From Carettochelys insculpta (lineage: Eukaryota > Chordata > Testudines > Carettochelyidae), in assembly GCF_033958435.1 (NCBI RefSeq), contig NC_134160.1, positions 11,705,001 through 11,769,000 of the forward strand: DNA of 64,000 nucleotides, in the 5' to 3' direction. Every line of letters begins with the position of its first letter. The first letter of the stretch is position 1. Of the stretch, positions 1-62,460 are shown piece by piece. The notes beneath the pieces were generated by a model. That model was given only the letters and a program-made list of their open reading frames with translations, ran no database searches and had not been told where the DNA came from. Made by a program: the position numbers and the translations under genes.

Positions 1-159
1 CGCTGGCTATCTGCAACTCATGCCCTCCTGAGGGCAGATGGGTAAACACAGCTTCAGCGTGGCAGGCCAAAAAACAATCAGCCTCACTGCTTTTAAATGA
101 AAGGAACTGGAGGGTTCAGGCAATGCAGGAAATAAATGCACAGAACTCACTGCTGCATG

Positions 160-275
160 ACCTTTGTAAATCACACCCCTGCTCTGTGCCTCAGTTTCCC
201 CACCTGTAAAATGGGGAGGCTGCTACTCACTGCCTCTGTACAGCACTTTGAGCCTAACCTTTGGGTTCTTTATTG
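160..275 (+). repeat. MIR-like SINE, 3' part
   Basis: Contains CTCTGTGCCTCAGTTTCCCC, then CTGTAAAATGGGGA, followed by CAGCACTTTGAG, the core and tail of MIR-type CORE-SINEs. The rest of 1-584 shows nothing recognisable. Confidence 0.75.
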
Positions 276-584
276 GTGCTGAAGGTTGGGCCGGTGAATG
301 CCTGGAGGCATAACAAACGTACTCAACAATGCTGGGGGCAGACAGTGGTGATTTCAAGAAGAGGAGAAGGCAGGAGAGAACGGGATGCAGTGACCCAGAG
401 GGGGAATTTAGCCAATGCCTGGAGACAGCTCTCTGCCCTCCAAGAGCAGCCCACAGAAAACAGCAGCATTTGAATCAATGGAAACAGTGCTGGAGGATCC
501 GCTGCAGGGCACTGCCCTGCGCTAGTGGGGGCAGGAACAAACTGGATGGTTTAATCAGGCTTCCCCCCTCCCAAATTTCTAGAC

Positions 585-1240
585 CTCTGGTTTCCAACCA
601 GCATGCCGCAGCTCACTGGTGTGCCGTGAGAAATGCCCAAATGTGCCCTGAGCTTTCATCCATTCCTCCTAGCACAGCAGAGAGAAGGGGAAAACTGATG
701 ACCCTGCACCAGCTGGAGCTCCAGAAGCAAAGCTGCCCGAGTCACAGCTGACCCAGGGTTGTTCCCTTTCCCCCTGTGGTGGCTCTTGGAAGAGCTGCTG
801 CAAGGGGAAATGCCAACCCTGCCTCCTGGCCTGAACAGACTGGCAGGGAGCCCGCCCCCCCTGCTCCTGGCTGCAGCAAGGAGGGAGGGCGGGTGGGTGC
901 CTGTTGGAGCCAGGGTGTGGTTTAAATGCCACATCCCGGCTCCGATGGGCTGGCAGGGAGTGGAGCGTGCTCTCTGGCACCACTTCCCCCCGGTGAGTAA
1001 TCGAGGAACCGCTCAATTCCTCAACCCCTTTAGCACGGCACGCACGCCTTCGCCCTTTTCGGGGCTTGCTGCTTGGTGTGAGCAGTCCTGTGCTGCAAAC
1101 CTCCCTAGGAAGACCATCACCATAGTAAATGTAAGTAAATGAGACGTTTCTGAGCAATCGATTCCGCTGAAAAAAGTGGGTGTGCTGCGGCACCGGCTCA
1201 CTGAAGTGCACCGCGCTACTGAGAAGCTTGGGAACCACTG
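585..1240 (+). mobile_element. non-autonomous hAT transposon, 656 bp
   Basis: Ends CTCTGGTTTCCAACC and, inverted, CAGTGGTTCCCAAGC. Flanking 8-mers TTCTAGAC and CTCTAGCC are a decayed target duplication. The right end shares GAGCAATCGATTC and AAAAAAGTGGGTGTGCTG with a second copy near 11395, showing family membership. No transposase. Confidence 0.7.
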
Positions 1241-1499
1241 CTCTAGCCACCCAGGATAACACATGCAGCACCAGGGGACTTGCTCAGCTCTTTACAATGG
1301 GCTGAACTAGTTATCCCAGGCTTGGGCAGAAGGCTGCTGTGTGTCTCCAAGGTGTTGATGTGATGGAGTGCGGGGCAGTGCAGGTGAGACTCAGGCTGGA
1401 TGTGTGTGTGACAGGCAGAGGAGCTCCTAGCGGCTAAGGATGATCCCTGGGGCTGTAACCTAAGCTGGAAGGTAACACCTCTGACCTGCACAAAGAGCA

Positions 1500-1770
1500 G
1501 GGAGGAGCCGAGCTGGGTTTGAATCCAAGGCGGCAGTTAGAAGCTGGGGGCAGAGGGAGCTGGAAGGCAGCCAGCCTGGCTAGGGGAGAAGCTACACCCC
1601 AGAGGGGCACCCCTAGGGCGCCTCTCCCTTGGACGGGTTGGAATGACTCTCTCTGACTGCTGCACGGACTCTTCTGTAAGGCGCTGGACTTCTGTCGCCT
1701 AATAAACTTCCTGTTCTACCTGCTGAGTGAGAGTCACTCCTGCCTGTGGAGGGGGTGCAGTGCCTGGGGA
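1500..1770 (+). repeat. LTR-like interspersed repeat with AATAAA
   Basis: CCTAATAAACTTCCTGTTCT plus ACCTGCTG at about 1700-1725 recurs almost unchanged at 45413-45445, and the G-rich upstream part is also similar. A poly(A) signal near the end resembles the R region of an LTR, but termini and coding parts are absent, so satellite-like or SINE origin cannot be excluded. Confidence 0.45.
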
Positions 1771-1940
1771 CCCCTGAACCCCAGCCCACTGGTAAGGTAT
1801 AATCCCCTCTTGCCCCCAGCACAGCACTGTGCACTGGCTGGGGGAGAGGCCAGGGCAGAAGAGGTGCAGGCTTGATCCAGGAGATGGCGACTTGATGGGC
1901 CACCTCCAGCCATTCCATGCTCCCCAGGGGAGCATGAGCA

Positions 1941-2933
1941 GTGTGCATCCAGGTTAACCCTTGCACAGCCGCATGGGGACCGTTCCTAGTCCCCCACAAG
2001 GGGCTGGTGGCTTCTCCGGTCCGACTCAGTCTGTTAGGGTTATGGGGCGGGAAGAAGAAAACAGTTTGGGATCTGCCTCCCTTTGCTGTCCTTCAGTACA
2101 GATGGCGGGACCCAGTGTAACTCCCCCCTGCCCCATGCCCTGCAGTGGGATGATAGGACTCGGGGCTTCAGCTTGCAGCCCAGGGAATGTGAGGAGAGGC
2201 AGCCGGGCTCTGAACTGAACCCCAGTCCCAGCTTTGCCATAGTCCCACCCCTGCCCCCAGGGGGAGACAACAGGATCCAATGTTTCCTCGGAGCCCACAA
2301 AAGTTACAGAGCAAACAGCTGGAGCCGAGGGTCACAGAGCAGGGAGCAGATGCTGCAACGTTATCTGTGGTTCTTTGTCCATCCAGCAATGATGGGCCCC
2401 ACCTGCTCCTCAGCCCCAAAGCTGCAGAGGAGGTTGGCAAGTTCCATGGGGTCCTCCAGTCCACCGGGTTGATTGGCTTCCCCTTGCTGGGGCCAGGCCC
2501 AGGAGTGAAGATGTTGGATCCTGTTGTCAGGCTCCTGCAAGGCTGGGGTGAGCTGGCCTGGCTGAGGGCGTAGAGGCAGACACTAGTCCTGGTCCAACAG
2601 CGGGTGGGAGGTACTTGGCCACCACTCCGTCCAGGGAAAAGAAACAAATTTAGATAAAGAGAGCAAATGGACTGGTACCTGGGGGGGATGCGGATTCCAC
2701 CCCAGCCCCTGCAGCAAGCCCTCAGCATATGTGCCCCACTGTCCGTTACCCTCAAGGTCCAGGTGGGAAGATGGGAGGGGAGCAAGAAACAGGCCTGTGC
2801 TCTGTCATGCCTTGGAGTTGCTGGAGTACAAGGTCCTGGCCTCTTAGTGGGAGGCGGTGAGTGCGCAGTCCTGCACCCCCCACGCTCGCCAAGAACTTGC
2901 GCTGGCTCAGAAGGAAAAGGAAAAACCAGACCA
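1941..2933 (-). other. ASAP3: presumed ASAP3 3' UTR and flank
   Basis: Downstream of the stop codon on the minus strand. I saw no AATAAA or ATTAAA here on the minus strand; the first clear candidates are ATTAAA near 550 and AATAAA at 269-274, both beyond repeats, so the UTR end is not assigned. Long minus-strand frames here are open by chance. Confidence 0.4.
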
Positions 2934-53192
<50,259 letters not shown>

Positions 53193-53499
53193 CTGCAAAG
53201 CAAACACAAAAGACAGTCAGGCTCGTTGGGCAGCGCCCCCTCCCTCCCCTTTTCCACCAACCACTGCACAAAGTCCCTTTGAAGCTCCCGACAACGCTTC
53301 GTCATGCAGATGTGCAGGGCAGCTGCCAGTGCAGCCCAGGCTTGGAGAGGAGCCAGAGGGTTCCCAAGCCGCAGGAGCCATGGGCTCTGGCTAGACCAGC
53401 TGGCATCACAGCCAGGCTTCAACCTAGTCCTTGCTCGTTACACACACAGAGGCCGTGACCCTCCGCAGCCAGACAGGTACGCAGAGAGTGGGCAGGATC

Positions 53500-53790
53500 A
53501 GTGAGGTAGCCAAATTAGTCTATCTTCAAAAACAACAAGAAGTCCTGTGGCACCTTATAGACTAACAGATATTTTGGAGCACGAGCTTTTGTGGGCAAAG
53601 ACCCGCTTCATCAACTGGGGGGCCCCAGGCTGGTTTTGCGGTCGACATGAACAAGTATAGACCCACAGACCCAGCGTGCAAATAGATCTTCCTTTGCGAC
53701 AGGGAGAAATCAAAGGCATGAGAGGGGCTACAAGTGCAATAAAAAGGAGGCATTCAAATGTGCAGTAAATGGGGGTAGGGGGCACTGATG
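53500..53790. mobile_element. fold-back family, one arm
   Basis: AACAACAAGAAGTCCTGTGG, CACCTTATAGACTAACAGAT and AGACCCGCTTCATCA match the left arm of 15806-16153. No right arm follows. Confidence 0.7.
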
Positions 53791-53851
53791 ACACTCCTTG
53801 ACTGGGCTCTGTGCGGTCTAGGGCTGGCCCCGGCCCCGGGAAACTCTAGAG

Positions 53852-54608
53852 CAGGGGTTGGCCAGCCCCGGCAGGCATGCCAAGAGTGGCACGCGAGCAA
53901 TTTGTAATGGCATGCAAGGCTGGAGGAGAGCGGGGAGTGTGCTGTGGCGGGACAACCAGGGACCCTGGGCAGGAAGAGGCCAGGACAGGGAGGTGGCATC
54001 TCTGAGGGACAGTGCAGGGCCCATTCCTGACTGTCTGTGGGGCTTTGCTCTCTGGGGTTGGGGGAGGGGCCCCGAACTGAGAAGGGCAGAAGGTCGGGCT
54101 GGATGGGATCTGTTGTATTCGCCTCCCCCGGGCACGTGGTTCGGGGAGACTCTTGCTGGGTGGAGGGAAGGTGGCAGAACTCTAAATCTTGCTGCTTTGG
54201 ACCAGGGGTCCTGCTATTTTTTTGCACATCCTAAAAAAGCCCCTTCACTGAAAGCTCCATAGGGTCACATGGGATTTCACTCACAAAAAAGTAAAACGGG
54301 ACTTGTGACCCTCCCTCCCCCGCCAAAACCCAGGAGCAAGAACTGCCCCCTCCCTAGCCACCGTTTGAAGCTACCGTGTTTTGAAGATGAGCAGAGCCTG
54401 ACTCTCCCTCCTGAAAGCTGAGGGTTTGCAGACGTCAGTGCTGCACTGCGGCCGACCCCGGCACTAAACACCACAGCTCTGCAGCTGACTGTATTGATGA
54501 ATGAAGCTGTTGGAAGTAGGACTAGTAGTGACTTTAAAAAGGGTCACCTGCACTCGGGCCGTAGGAAGAGGTCACAAGGTCACAAATCGGCCCGCCACCT
54601 CGCCCCTG
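53852..54608. mobile_element. non-autonomous hAT with perfect 8-bp target duplication, 757 bp
   Basis: Starts CAGGGGTTGGCCAGCC, ends CACCTCGCCCCTG. CTCTAGAG flanks it exactly at 53844-53851 and 54609-54616. No transposase. Lies just upstream of E1. Confidence 0.9.
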
Positions 54609-55375
54609 CTCTAGAGCATGCTAGATCCAGAGGGCTAGAGAGGCAGGCCAGCATGGGCCTGTCTCAGGCTCATGGATGATGGGGGAACTGACTGCTGGGA
54701 GGGGCCTAGCCCCCAGCCCCTCACATTCTGCCTGAGGCCCTGCCCCTCCCCTTTAGACCCCAGCCATGGAGTCGGGAGGGTGGGCACCAGCCAGCCCCAG
54801 CCTCCCCGTGTCCCAAGCCTCCAACCACTGGCAAATTTCATGCTGCAAATAAGCACTGCAACTTCCGCAAGAAACCAAGCACCCAGCTAATCCCATTTCC
54901 AAACAGGGCCAAAAGCAAAGCAATGCCTGAAGGAGCCCAGCGTGCTGTGAGTGGGTCCCCCAGTGTGCAGGTTGAGGCTGCAACAGGGCTGTTGTGCACC
55001 CCGAACTTCCCCCCTTGCCGCAGCTCTCTGGGAGCCCACACAGAAAGAAAAGCCAACAAGCTGCCACGTCCGACAAGCTAAACCCTCACTCAGTGGAGTC
55101 CAGTTGAAATCCACCCAATCGCCACAGGCTCCCCTGAGCCAGGCACCACCCCCGACAAGCCAGATCACTCACTTGGCATGAGCTGCCCTGCGAGAACCTC
55201 CTGGAGCTGAAGCCCTGCCGCATTAGCCACCCTGCAGCTGGAGCCCACTAGGGCCATCAGGGGCTGCCACCATGCACTTGTCGCACCATGCGGTGGGGTG
55301 CGTGCACAGAGTGGAGGGAGGGCACCCCATATGTGTGGCTCTCCTAAGCCACACTTCACCATATGTTAAATAGTA
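54609..55375. other. non-coding, nothing recognised
   Basis: Upstream intron or flank. No exon or repeat assigned. Confidence 0.35.
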
Positions 55376-55990
55376 ACATAGAGGGAGCCGTGCTAGTCTA
55401 TATACTACCAGAACAAAAAAAGCAGTCCAGTAGCACTTTAAAGACTAACAAAATAATTTATTAGGTGGTGAGTTTTCATGGGACAGAAAAAAGCCAAGAA
55501 CAGAACACCACTGGACATTACCTACAGCCCCCAACTCAAACCACTGCAACGCATTATTAAAGACCTACAACCTATCCTTAATCAAAACAAAAAAGCAGTC
55601 AAGTAGCATGTTACTGAAGAGAAATTTTCACAACACCCTTCAAAGAGAGGCTGCTGAACGACCTTTTATATTCAAATTCCACACATTAACACATGGTTGG
55701 AACCAAGATGTGAATTTTCTGGGTCATTATAGGGGCTCGTTTGCATACTTGGCTTTATCTAATTCTTGACACCCCCCCTTCTGCCCCTCTGCTCTCTGAT
55801 TTGCTCACCTTGATCATTTGTTTCTGATTGGTCCACCCTGATTACTTTTTTGGTTCTCTGTGCCTTAAATATTGAGTCTGTTCTGGTCTGGCTATGGTCT
55901 GAAGAAGTGGGTCTGTCCCAGGGAAGCTCATCACCTAATAAATTATTTTGTTAGTCTTTAAAGTGCTGCTGGACTGCTTTTGTGTTTTCA
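55376..55990. mobile_element. fold-back element with arms of about 56 bp, 615 bp
   Basis: AGCAGTCCAGTAGCACTTTA with AGACTAACAAAATAATTTAT (55421-55473) mirrors ATAAATTATTTTGTTAGTCT to GGACTGCTTT (55926-55981). The interior contains a protein-like run, LDITYSPQLKPLQRIIKDLQ at about 55512, of unknown origin. Confidence 0.78.
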
Positions 55991-56269
55991 CCACATGTGG
56001 CGCACGAACAGGGAGCATATTGGACACCGCAGCCCTGGCTAACTCACAGGCCAATAAAGCTGGAAACAAGCCACACTCCTGCTGTTTTTAAGCAGTTCTG
56101 GTGAACACAGCCTGGCACTCCTGGGAGCGGAGGCTTGTGACACCCACTGCCCGTGCTCAGGTTGGGCCATTGCAAGTTTTCTGGGCTCAAGAGAGGCCAA
56201 AACACAGCCAGCTACTTGGTCCCTAAGTACATGGACCTGGTCACTGTTGTGCCAGTCCACAACATCTTC

Positions 56270-56440
56270 CGGCTCCCATGGAAGGGAGAGAAGTCTCATT
56301 ATCCCCAGTCCACAGAAGAGGATCAGAAGCAGGAAAAGAACAAGTGACTTGACCAAGGTTATCCAGCCTCTGCAGCAGAGCCAGCAATTGTCCCCAGAGA
56401 TCCAGAGTGCCTTCACTACAGGTCCAGCCCTCTCCAGAGA
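56270..56440 (-). repeat. MIR-like SINE
   Basis: AAGTGACTTGACCAAGGTTA and GCAGCAGAGCCAGCAATTG, an inverted MIR core. Confidence 0.7.
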
Positions 56441-57131
56441 CCGAGGCACGTCCCCTCAGCAGTTATTTACATACTCAGAGTCTATGTACCCCACCCGGCA
56501 CGGCACGTTCATCACCCCGTCTCCAATGCACAACTCCCTTTCCCCAGGGAAATCTGTCACACACGTGTTGCTCTGACAAGCTTTGCCCCCACCCTCACCC
56601 CCATTTAGTGGAGAAGGTCGTCAGATTCATGCGCATGAAAGGTCTGGGGTGGGAGGATGTCCAAGGAGGACATCAATGAATGATTCTCCTCACTGACCTG
56701 TCAATGAGCAGTCGAGTGGAAACCTGCCCTTGTCAGTTCCCCAAGTCATATGGTATCGCTCCTGGCCCCAGGCAGAGGTAACTGACCAACATTCTAAATG
56801 TGGCCCTCAAACACAGCAGGAAGTCCAGATCCACAGGTTCTCGAGCACTGGGGCTAGGAGTCCACTCCCCGAGGAGCCCTGAACTTACCAAGGGCGAACG
56901 TCCATGGAGAGCCAACGTCCCAACTTCACAGCTGCAGCCAAAGAGAAGCTGAACCAATGCTCAGGATCCTTCCCCCATCCCTCCCATTCAGCTCCACCTG
57001 TAACCCACTCCCAGGACTCAGCCCTTGGCCACCCAGCACAGAGGCACTAGCTAGACAGAAGAGACCAATATGAGACAACCAGACATTGTAGAGCCAGGAC
57101 GGGGCATTAGCGTTAACACCTCTGCCTCCAC

Positions 57132-57132
<1 letters not shown>

Positions 57133-57199
<67 letters not shown>
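57133..57199 (+). repeat. compound microsatellite (CA)n(TC)n
   Basis: About 16 CA units, a CTG interruption, then about 17 TC units. Same composition as 16741-16838 read on the other strand. Confidence 0.95.
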
Positions 57200-57202
<3 letters not shown>

Positions 57203-57639
57203 ACTATCTGAGAAACAACTAGGATATTCAACATTGGAGACGCAGTTTCTTCTGCCCATCTACTCTGCTCCTGTGTCCTCTGCAGTAAGAGTGAGACTCC
57301 AGCTCCTTGAGCTAAGAAAGAGGAGCACTGGCACCTACAGGTATTGCTTCAGCTAGGGGTCAGCTCATTGCCCTGCTCGGGGTATTATCCCCAGGGCCGT
57401 GGGTGCTCCCCTCTCGCAGGCAGTGGAGAGGGCACTGCATTTCCCCAGGACCAATTCTGTTACTGCTGGTGGCAAAGGAGAGTGATGGGAGCTCTAGAAA
57501 CCTTCAGGGACAGATCACAGCCAGCACCTGCCAGTCAGAGACAGGACAGTCTCCCCCACCCCCCGGCACTGGGGCAACCAACCCTCAGGGATTCTGCCTT
57601 CAGCTCTGCACCCCTCACCACTGGCAACAACCAGAGGGC

Positions 57640-57800
57640 CCAAAGCAGCACAGCAGAACTGGTCAGAGAGCTTGATCCGGGGGTGGAAAGAATTAAGTGT
57701 AGCTCGCCTGGGTGTCAGCCAAGGGCAGACATGATAACAGTCTACAAATATTTGAGGGGTGTGCACACCCAGGAGAGAGGGAGCCTTTGGGGTGGAACAA
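57640..57800 (+). repeat. possible CR1 remnant
   Basis: GGCAGACATGATAACAGTCT then ACAAATATTTGAGGGGTGT resembles the CR1 RT C-terminus (DMITVYKYLRG). Very diverged. Confidence 0.5.
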
Positions 57801-58699
57801 GCAGCAGAACTGGCAGCAATGCCACGAAGCCAGAGACGATTTTGGGCCGATTATCGGACCAACGTCCTGACAAGCCTTGTGGAACCCTTGTTCAAAGGGA
57901 ACGACGGAAACCCCAGTGCTGGGCTGCACAAGAAGCACTGCAGGGAAGTTTGTGCTCTGGCACCAGACAGGAAAGGTGAACAGGTTCACTGCTGACCAAG
58001 ACTAAGGCAGATTGGCTGGCTGGCACCCAGCTCCCCGCCCTGTCTATGGCCCTGCCTCTGTCAAACTTTGCCCTCCAGGAGGAAGTCACCGTTATCTGCT
58101 GATGTCCGTCCTGCATCACTGTGCAGGGCAACAGGACGGGAGTAGCAGCTTTGCTTGGTCTCTCCTGCCCCTTTAAGTCCTGCCAATGTCAGCAGAAGCT
58201 CCGCTCTCTGAGGGTTCAGCACAGCCCGCGGGAGCCAGCCCCTCGCCTGGGCTGTTGGACTCTGCTCGCACTTGGAAACCAGCTGAGAAGACGAGCACTT
58301 TGAAGCTGCAGCTTGGGCAGGATTAGGGCTCCGACACCAACCCCCTCCCGAGTCAGCATTGCAGCATCAAAGTGCCCCCTGCATGGCTATTTTCCGAGTG
58401 AGTCTGTCGCCCTGGGCTGGAAGGACGTGCTCGCGATTCAGCAGCCCTCCCTCTGGGACCTGTCACTTTCCATCTCTCGTGGTGGTTTTCCCTTCCTGGG
58501 TGTTACACGCTGAGAGCACATGGTCACCCCCTGTGGAACTTCTCCTTGTACCCAGCTGCAGAGCTCATCAGGGAAAGGAAGAGATGGAAGCGATTTCCAG
58601 CGGTCAGTACAAAGGCAACAGATTTATCCTCCTGCCTGTCTCAGATGAGAGACGAGCCCCTTGACAAGCCTGGTGCTTTCATTGTAAGCTCTGATGGCC
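57801..58699. other. non-coding, nothing recognised
   Basis: No exon, repeat or CpG island recognised. Confidence 0.35.
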
Positions 58700-59265
58700 A
58701 ATGAGTTCCCCACTCCTGGCCTGCTCAGCGCTGAAGTCCAGAAGGTCCATCACAGAAACATCCCTGAGTGTGCCCAGACCGTACAAGACAAGAGCTGCGG
58801 AAGCGGAACGTGGAGCAGGCAGACGCAGCGCTCCAGGGACGGAGAATGCAGGCGACACATACAGGAGGGAGGGATGTCTGACGAGGAGCTGTGGCTGTTG
58901 GATAATCAGCTGGACGTGAGCTACCATTGCAACTCAGCAGCCAACAGAGCGAATGGGATCCTGAGATGCCCAAATGGGTCCCTCGCAGGCAGGAGCAGAG
59001 AGGTTCCTTTACTCCTCTGTTTGGCACTGATGCAATGGCTGCTGGGATCCCGCATCCAGTTCTGCTGCCCACTTTTCCAGAAGGAGGACAATAAACTGGG
59101 GAAGGCTCAGAAGACCCGTGAGAATGCTTTACCTTGGCAAACCTGCCCCATAGCAATGGACAAGAGCCCAGCCTAGTTAGCTTAACACAGAGAAGGTGAA
59201 GGGGTGACCTGATCACAAGTTCCTACGTGGGGAACAAAGATTTAGTAAGGGGCTCCCCTTGCTCG
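58700..59265 (+). mobile_element. old CR1 LINE fragment
   Basis: LLDNQLDVSYHCNSAANRAN then GILRCPNGSL, and FQKEDNKLGKAQKTRENALP, are a decayed version of the CR1 segment DHKLNMSQQCDAVAKKANMI at 31400. Confidence 0.8.
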
Positions 59266-60599
59266 CCAGGCAAGGCCTAACATGAGCCGCTGGCTGGAAT
59301 GGGAAGGCAGCAAAATGCAGGCTGGAAACCCTGAGTAAATTTGTAACAGGGAAAATAATAAACCACTGAACTTACCCAGGAGTCTTCTTCCCAAGACCAT
59401 CTGCACAGACAAAAAGAGGAGGGCTCCCTAGAAGGAATGATTGTGGGGAAGTTCTCAGGCCAGTGCTAGATGGTGCTCAGACAGGCTGATCACAATGGTC
59501 CCTGCTGCTGGCACACTCTGAGGCCTCGGAGGTTTCCCAGCAAACTCCCAGCACAGGCAGATGGGACAAGAGATTAGGAATGACTAGGGGCAGAAACAGG
59601 CTGGTTCTGCTTGAGTGCCAGTGCAAAGGCGCCAATGAGACAGATGTTAACAAGGGAGCCTGGAGGCTCAGTCAACAGCAGAGGGTACAAGCTGGGATAG
59701 GTCACTGGCTCCATGTGCACAGGCCTCACCTGGCTGCAGAGGCAGGGAAAGGCACATCAGCCAACTGGTCCAGGCGTGGGAAGAGAAGGATGCCCTTGGT
59801 TCCAGGAGGAGAAAGCACAGGCAGGCGAGATGCAGACACTGGGGATTCCCTGCTCAGCCTCACCACAGAGGAGCTAGTACCAGCGCCCTCTTCCTCTCCC
59901 AGCCCTGACTGGCTCATTTAGCTTCTCACCTGGAGGAGGCTGGCTTCTCCCACCACCCCCATGCCCCCTGGTGCCTGCATAAAGATCAGCTCAGCCCCAG
60001 ATGCTGAGATTCTCATAGGGTAGAGCAAGAGCCTGTTTCTGGAAGAGGAAACCAGATGCTGGGGAAAAGAGAAGGTGACAGATCTGCGGCAAGAATGGTG
60101 ACCTCCCAGAGATGCATTTGATCCACCACTGCTTCGGCCCTGGGCATTTCAGCTCTGTGCCTGAGGACCCTGAGCCGCCTCCCACCACACCCCAGCTGAT
60201 CAGGGGGATCAGAGGGCAGCAACACCTCTCACTGTCTCCTGGGCTTCTCTGAAACTCCCTCTTTAATGTGAGTAATCAACAGGAACCATTTCCCCGGCTC
60301 CCGCCATCGCTGCTGGAGGAGGAGACTGCGGCTCCCATGGATGCAGCCAACTGGCAGGAGTGCCAGAGCTGGGGGATGGCAGCGAAATTTCAATCAGCAG
60401 CAAAACAAGTGCCAAGAAATAAGGGCACAGAGTGCTGCACAGGAGACAGACAGTGACAAGACTGCAGGGTGCAGGGTCAGACTCGGTTCTCAGGGCCATG
60501 CTGCTGTCAGTCTGGGCAGAGTCCGGTCCAGAGAATAAGAGATGTGGTGGATGGCACAAAATGTGTTGGCCGGGGGAGGGAAAGGCAATGAGGAAAAGT
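59266..60599. other. non-coding, nothing recognised
   Basis: No exon matching the ASAP N-terminus was found here on the minus strand. Confidence 0.35.
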
Positions 60600-60782
60600 G
60601 GGCTTGTGATGAAGGCAACTGCCTGGGACTCTGGGGAACCTGGATTCCATCCCCATGTGACCTCATGCAAATCATAGGACTTCCTTGGGTCTTTGTTCGT
60701 AAGTCACAGGCAGGTATCAGAGTCTGGGACGGGGTGGTGTTCTCTGGGAGCTGGCTGCTTGTGCAGCCCCTCAGGAGTGACT
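60600..60782 (+). repeat. MIR-like SINE, diverged
   Basis: GAAGGCAACTGCCTGGGACT, GGAACCTGGATTCCATCCCC and ATGTGACCTCATGCAAATCA. Confidence 0.6.
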
Positions 60783-60784
60783 AG

Positions 60785-60905
60785 CACAGCACCCGTGGCT
60801 AAGTTTTGTTTCTACTGGCGGTGCACATTCCCACATGCCTTGGAGCCCATAAAAATAACTCTACATACAGAGGGAAAAGGTTAGAGGGAACATTGGATGG
60901 GGCTG
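60785..60905 (-). repeat. MITE-like repeat (as at 22480)
   Basis: TTTCTACTGGCGGTGCACAT and AGGTTAGAGGGAACATTGG, the inverted family end. Confidence 0.65.
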
Positions 60906-61489
60906 TCTCTCCGATGTACAGCGCCTTGCACAACACGGTGTCTAGATGCAACCACAGCACAAACTGGAAGAATAAAGTGAACCCTGACCAGTTCTTGAGC
61001 CTGCCCTGTAATCAGGAGATGGGTGAAATCAGCCAGCAGAGTTCCTCTGTACCCCTGGGCACTCACTCACCGCTGCCCACCTCCTGCTCACCAGACGTTA
61101 TTGTGATCTCCTGACCACCAGGGCAGGCCACGGACCACAGCACTAGGATGGGATTGAAGTGAAGGTCTATTAGGGCAGTGCCTAGAGGGCACAAATGAGA
61201 AGGCGGCCCAATGCACAAGCTGCTGCATGGAAACGTAGCAGGACTTGGGGTCTGACAATCAAACCAACAGAGAAGGGAAGTGAAGCCACCTAAGGGTCAC
61301 CTCAATTAGCACCTTCACTGACAAGGGTGCCTTCTCTCTAACCGTAGCGCTCTGAATCGCCCAGACGGACACGAAGCTACTGCATTACCAAAGCCACCAC
61401 CCCTACATCAACCACCAAGCCAGCCAATACCCCGAGCTGGGGCTGGATCAGAGCCTGTGGCCTTGCTGAGACAGAGCCCATTGCCTATT
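60906..61489. other. non-coding, nothing recognised
   Basis: No feature recognised. Confidence 0.35.
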
Positions 61490-61957
61490 TGAGGACACAT
61501 TGGAGAAGGTTCAGCAGAGGGCAACGAAAATGATGAGGGGTCTGAGGCACATGACCTGTGAGGAGAGGTTGAGAGATTTGGGCTTATTTAGTGTACAGAA
61601 GAGAAGACTGAGGGGCGATTTGAAAGCAGCCTTCAACTTCTTGAAGGGGAGTTAGAGGATGGAGAGAGGCTGTTCTCAGTGGTAGATGGCAGAACAAGGA
61701 GCAACGGTCTGAAATTACAGGGGGGGATGGCCTAGGCTGGATATTAGAAAAAAACTATTTCACCAGGAGGGTGGTGAAGCACTGGAATGTGTTACTGAGA
61801 GAGGTGATGGAGTCTCCATCCCTAGAGGTTTTTAAGTCCTGGCTTGACAAAGCCCTGGATGGGATGATTTAGTTGGGATTGATCCTGATTTAGGCAGGGG
61901 CTGGACTCAATGTTCTCCTGAGGTCCCTTCCAGCCCTAAGATTCTATGATTTGCTGA
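61490..61957 (+). mobile_element. CR1 LINE C-terminal RT and 3' end
   Basis: TTGGAGAAGGTTCAGCAGAG and AGGAGAGGTTGAGAGATTTG to the tail TTCTCCTGAGGTCCCTTCCA and TCTATGATT. Coding frame broken. Confidence 0.92.
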
Positions 61958-62460
61958 GTCCCTCTGAGCAAGCCCCCAGTCCTGGGACCTGATTCAGCTC
62001 AGCAGAGTGAAAGACTGCATATCTCATACTGCCACCGAATGAATCAGCCAGTCACCCTGATCCAGGCTGGAAGACAAAGCCCCCGAGCACTATGGGCAGG
62101 AATGCACCAAATCAGTGCCAAGACCTGGTTTATTCAGGGTTTTTTTTTCCCAGTTAAATTCTCTGCACAGAATGTAACAAACAAAATGGAACGATTAGGA
62201 GGGGTGGAGGGTTAGTGGGACCCAGCCCAATGCACGGAAGTTTTCAGATGGACGTGGAGGAAAACTCGCAGGAATCTTTACCATTACGGAGATCACCAGG
62301 TCAGCTAGTTCTGCAGCTGGAGGCAAGGATGCACTGGGATTTTATGAACAGTTAGCTCCCCTGGGAATTTAGCCAATGATGGCAGGGGGAAGCCCCTGTA
62401 TTTCCAGCAGTGCCCTGAGGGCAAAACATTTCCCAGAGAGAAGCTTATTAGAGAAGGGTG

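Noticed and set aside
56889..56931. 43-bp minus-strand candidate exon with good acceptor (TTTGGCTGCAG) and donor (GTAAGT)
   Set aside because: None of its frames resembles the ASAP N-terminus, and its phase would not be needed by E1. It could be an alternative 5' exon, so RNA-seq would be worth checking, but it is not called.
58679..58927. Minus-strand frame containing SVMDLLDFSAEQA, loosely like the ASAP N-terminal SVxEFLAxTAED
   Set aside because: It runs antisense through an old CR1 fragment, has no donor after the motif and shares too few positions.
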